A DNA stretch of 5,457 nt from Acidobacteriaceae bacterium (GTDB lineage: Bacteria; Acidobacteriota; Terriglobia; Terriglobales; Acidobacteriaceae). The stretch is from contig DAHUZD010000425.1 of NCBI GenBank assembly GCA_027306745.1, forward strand, positions 1-5,457, given 5' to 3'. The notes beneath the pieces are model-generated. The model did not search any database and had not been told where the DNA came from. It saw only the letters and a list, made by a program, of their open reading frames with translations. Positions within the stretch are counted from its first letter, which is position 1. Each line of letters starts with the position of its first letter. This document shows positions 4,443 through 5,457 of the stretch, in pieces. A program made the position numbers and the translations under genes.

Positions 4443-5457
4443 CTAGCCCGTCGTCTCCGTGGTGCGCTTCAGTTGGCCGCAGGCGGCGTAGATGTCGCGT
4501 CCACGCGGACGGCGTATGTAGGCGGGCACGCCCGCTGCCATCAAGTGCTGCTGAAAGGCGGCTACAGCCTCGGTCTGCGGCATTTGATAGGCCACACCCG
4601 GCCCCGGATTCCACACAATCAGATTCACCTTCAACGGCAGGCCGGAGCGCCGCACTTGTTGCACCAATTCACGCGCATCCTGCAGTCGGTCGTTGACGCC
4701 GCCCAGCAGCACATACTCCAACGTCAGCCGCTCGCGCGCGCGCAAGGGAATCGCGCGCAGGCCGTCGAGCAGCGCCGCAATGTTCCATTTGCGCGTGATC
4801 GGCATGATCTCGGCGCGGATCGTGTCATTCGGCGCATTCAAACTCAGCGCCAGCTTGGGCCGCACCGGCTCGGTGGCAAAGCGCTCAATGCCCGGCAGAA
4901 TGCCCGAAGTCGAAACCGTCATGCGTGACTCTGGAATGCCCACGCCCGCCACCAGCAGCCGCACCGCGTCCATAAAGGCGTCGTAGTTCAGGAATGGCTC
5001 GCCCATGCCCATAAACACAAGGTTGATGCGGTCTCGCCCTACGCGCACCTTATGCCGATTGAGCACGGCCACCACTTGGCCGGCTATCTCACCCGCCGTC
5101 AGGTTGCGCTGCACGCCCAGCTTGGCCGTCAGGCAGAACTGGCAGTTCACCGCGCAGCCCACCTGGCTGGAGACGCAGATCGTCGCCCGCAAATAGCGCG
5201 CCGCCTCTGCGGAGGATTCTCCCGCGGCTCCGGCAGTATCGTCGGAGCCGTCGCCCTGCTCGCCGCCATCGCCCTCTGGCATCCAGACCGTCTCCACCGT
5301 CGCGCCATCGGCACAGGCCATCAGGTAGCGCTCGGTGCCGTCCACGGAGGTGAAGACCTGCGCTATCCTCGGCAGCCCCACGCAATAGCCCGCGGCGGCA
5401 AGCTGGCTGCGGAGCTGCACTGGAAACGGTGCAATCTCGTCAATCTCCGTCACGCGC
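4443..5457 (-). CDS. rlmN: RlmN dual-specificity RNA methyltransferase (5' partial)
   Basis: RlmN is a radical SAM enzyme that methylates C2 of A2503 in 23S rRNA and, in E. coli, of A37 in some tRNAs. Numbering from the GTG codon at 5453, the [4Fe-4S] motif is C100-A-V-N-C104-Q-F-C107 (CX3CX2C), preceded by TIC93VSSQVG. C93 and C325 (in AACGQL) match the E. coli pair Cys118 and Cys355 needed for methyl transfer and resolution. Also present are RNLTAGEI, GMGEP (149-153), STSGILPGI, LSLNAPND, EYVLLGGVND and a WNPGPG segment. The GTG is probably not the true start: TEIDEIAPFPVQLRSQL aligns with the internal DEMTDL-type segment of the family and the frame stays open to the right edge, so about 55-60 N-terminal residues lie outside the window. 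Residues 61-88 are an insertion of about 26 residues rich in Gly, Asp, Glu, Ser and Ala, just before the iron-sulfur region. The protein ends 11 residues after C325, shorter than in E. coli. Confidence 0.96.
   Translation of the reverse strand, partial: RVTEIDEIAPFPVQLRSQLAAAGYCVGLPRIAQVFTSVDGTERYLMACADGATVETVWMPEGDGGEQGDGSDDTAGAAGESSAEAARYLRATICVSSQVGCAVNCQFCLTAKLGVQRNLTAGEIAGQVVAVLNRHKVRVGRDRINLVFMGMGEPFLNYDAFMDAVRLLVAGVGIPESRMTVSTSGILPGIERFATEPVRPKLALSLNAPNDTIRAEIMPITRKWNIAALLDGLRAIPLRARERLTLEYVLLGGVNDRLQDARELVQQVRRSGLPLKVNLIVWNPGPGVAYQMPQTEAVAAFQQHLMAAGVPAYIRRPRGRDIYAACGQLKRTTETTG

Noticed and set aside
4380..4928. A 182-codon open frame on the plus strand overlapping rlmN.
   Set aside because: It is antisense to conserved RlmN sequence, with an Arg/Gln/His-rich product lacking domains.
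5451..5453. GTG as the real start of rlmN.
   Set aside because: The residues after it align with an internal RlmN segment, the N-terminal domain is missing, and the frame remains open to the window edge.
1..5457. A CRISPR array, tRNA, insertion sequence or defence system.
   Set aside because: No regularly spaced direct repeats, cloverleaf sequence, transposase or known defence domain was seen on either strand.

Overview
The window looks like a piece of an Acidobacteriota chromosome, most likely class Terriglobia. Three things suggest this: a GC-rich coding background; a lipoprotein with DUF4382-like and DUF5666-like modules, a combination I associate with that group; and intergenic repeats with GTCATTCTGA...GAAGAATC ends, also common in Acidobacteriota. 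The assignment rests on recognition, not on a database search.

Layout, left to right. Positions 1-216 are non-coding, downstream of trmD, and carry two inverted copies of the intergenic repeat. trmD (217-1035, minus) encodes the tRNA m1G37 methyltransferase. Next is an AT-rich gene for a small secreted protein resembling DUF2846 (1144-1752, minus). A 225-base divergent intergenic region (1753-1977) separates it from a 494-residue lipoprotein (1978-3462, plus). Thirty bases after that lies a RimJ/RimL-type GNAT acetyltransferase (3493-4104, plus). The convergent gap 4105-4442 holds two more inverted repeat copies and a strong hairpin. rlmN (4443 to the right edge, minus) is the rRNA/tRNA m2A methyltransferase; its N-terminus lies outside the window.

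Functionally there are two translation-fidelity RNA methyltransferases at the flanks (TrmD acts on G37 of tRNA; RlmN acts on A2503 of 23S rRNA and, in E. coli, A37 of some tRNAs). Between them is a small envelope cluster: one secreted protein, one lipoprotein, and an acetyltransferase that probably shares a transcript with the lipoprotein. I see no CRISPR array, tRNA, rRNA, insertion sequence or phage gene, and no convincing new multi-gene system. The points most worth a second look are the acidic, low-complexity insertions in both methyltransferases, the Glu in place of the usual catalytic Asp in TrmD, the Gly-Ser coding repeat that runs through the lipoprotein stop codon in frame with the next gene, and the base composition of the secreted-protein gene.
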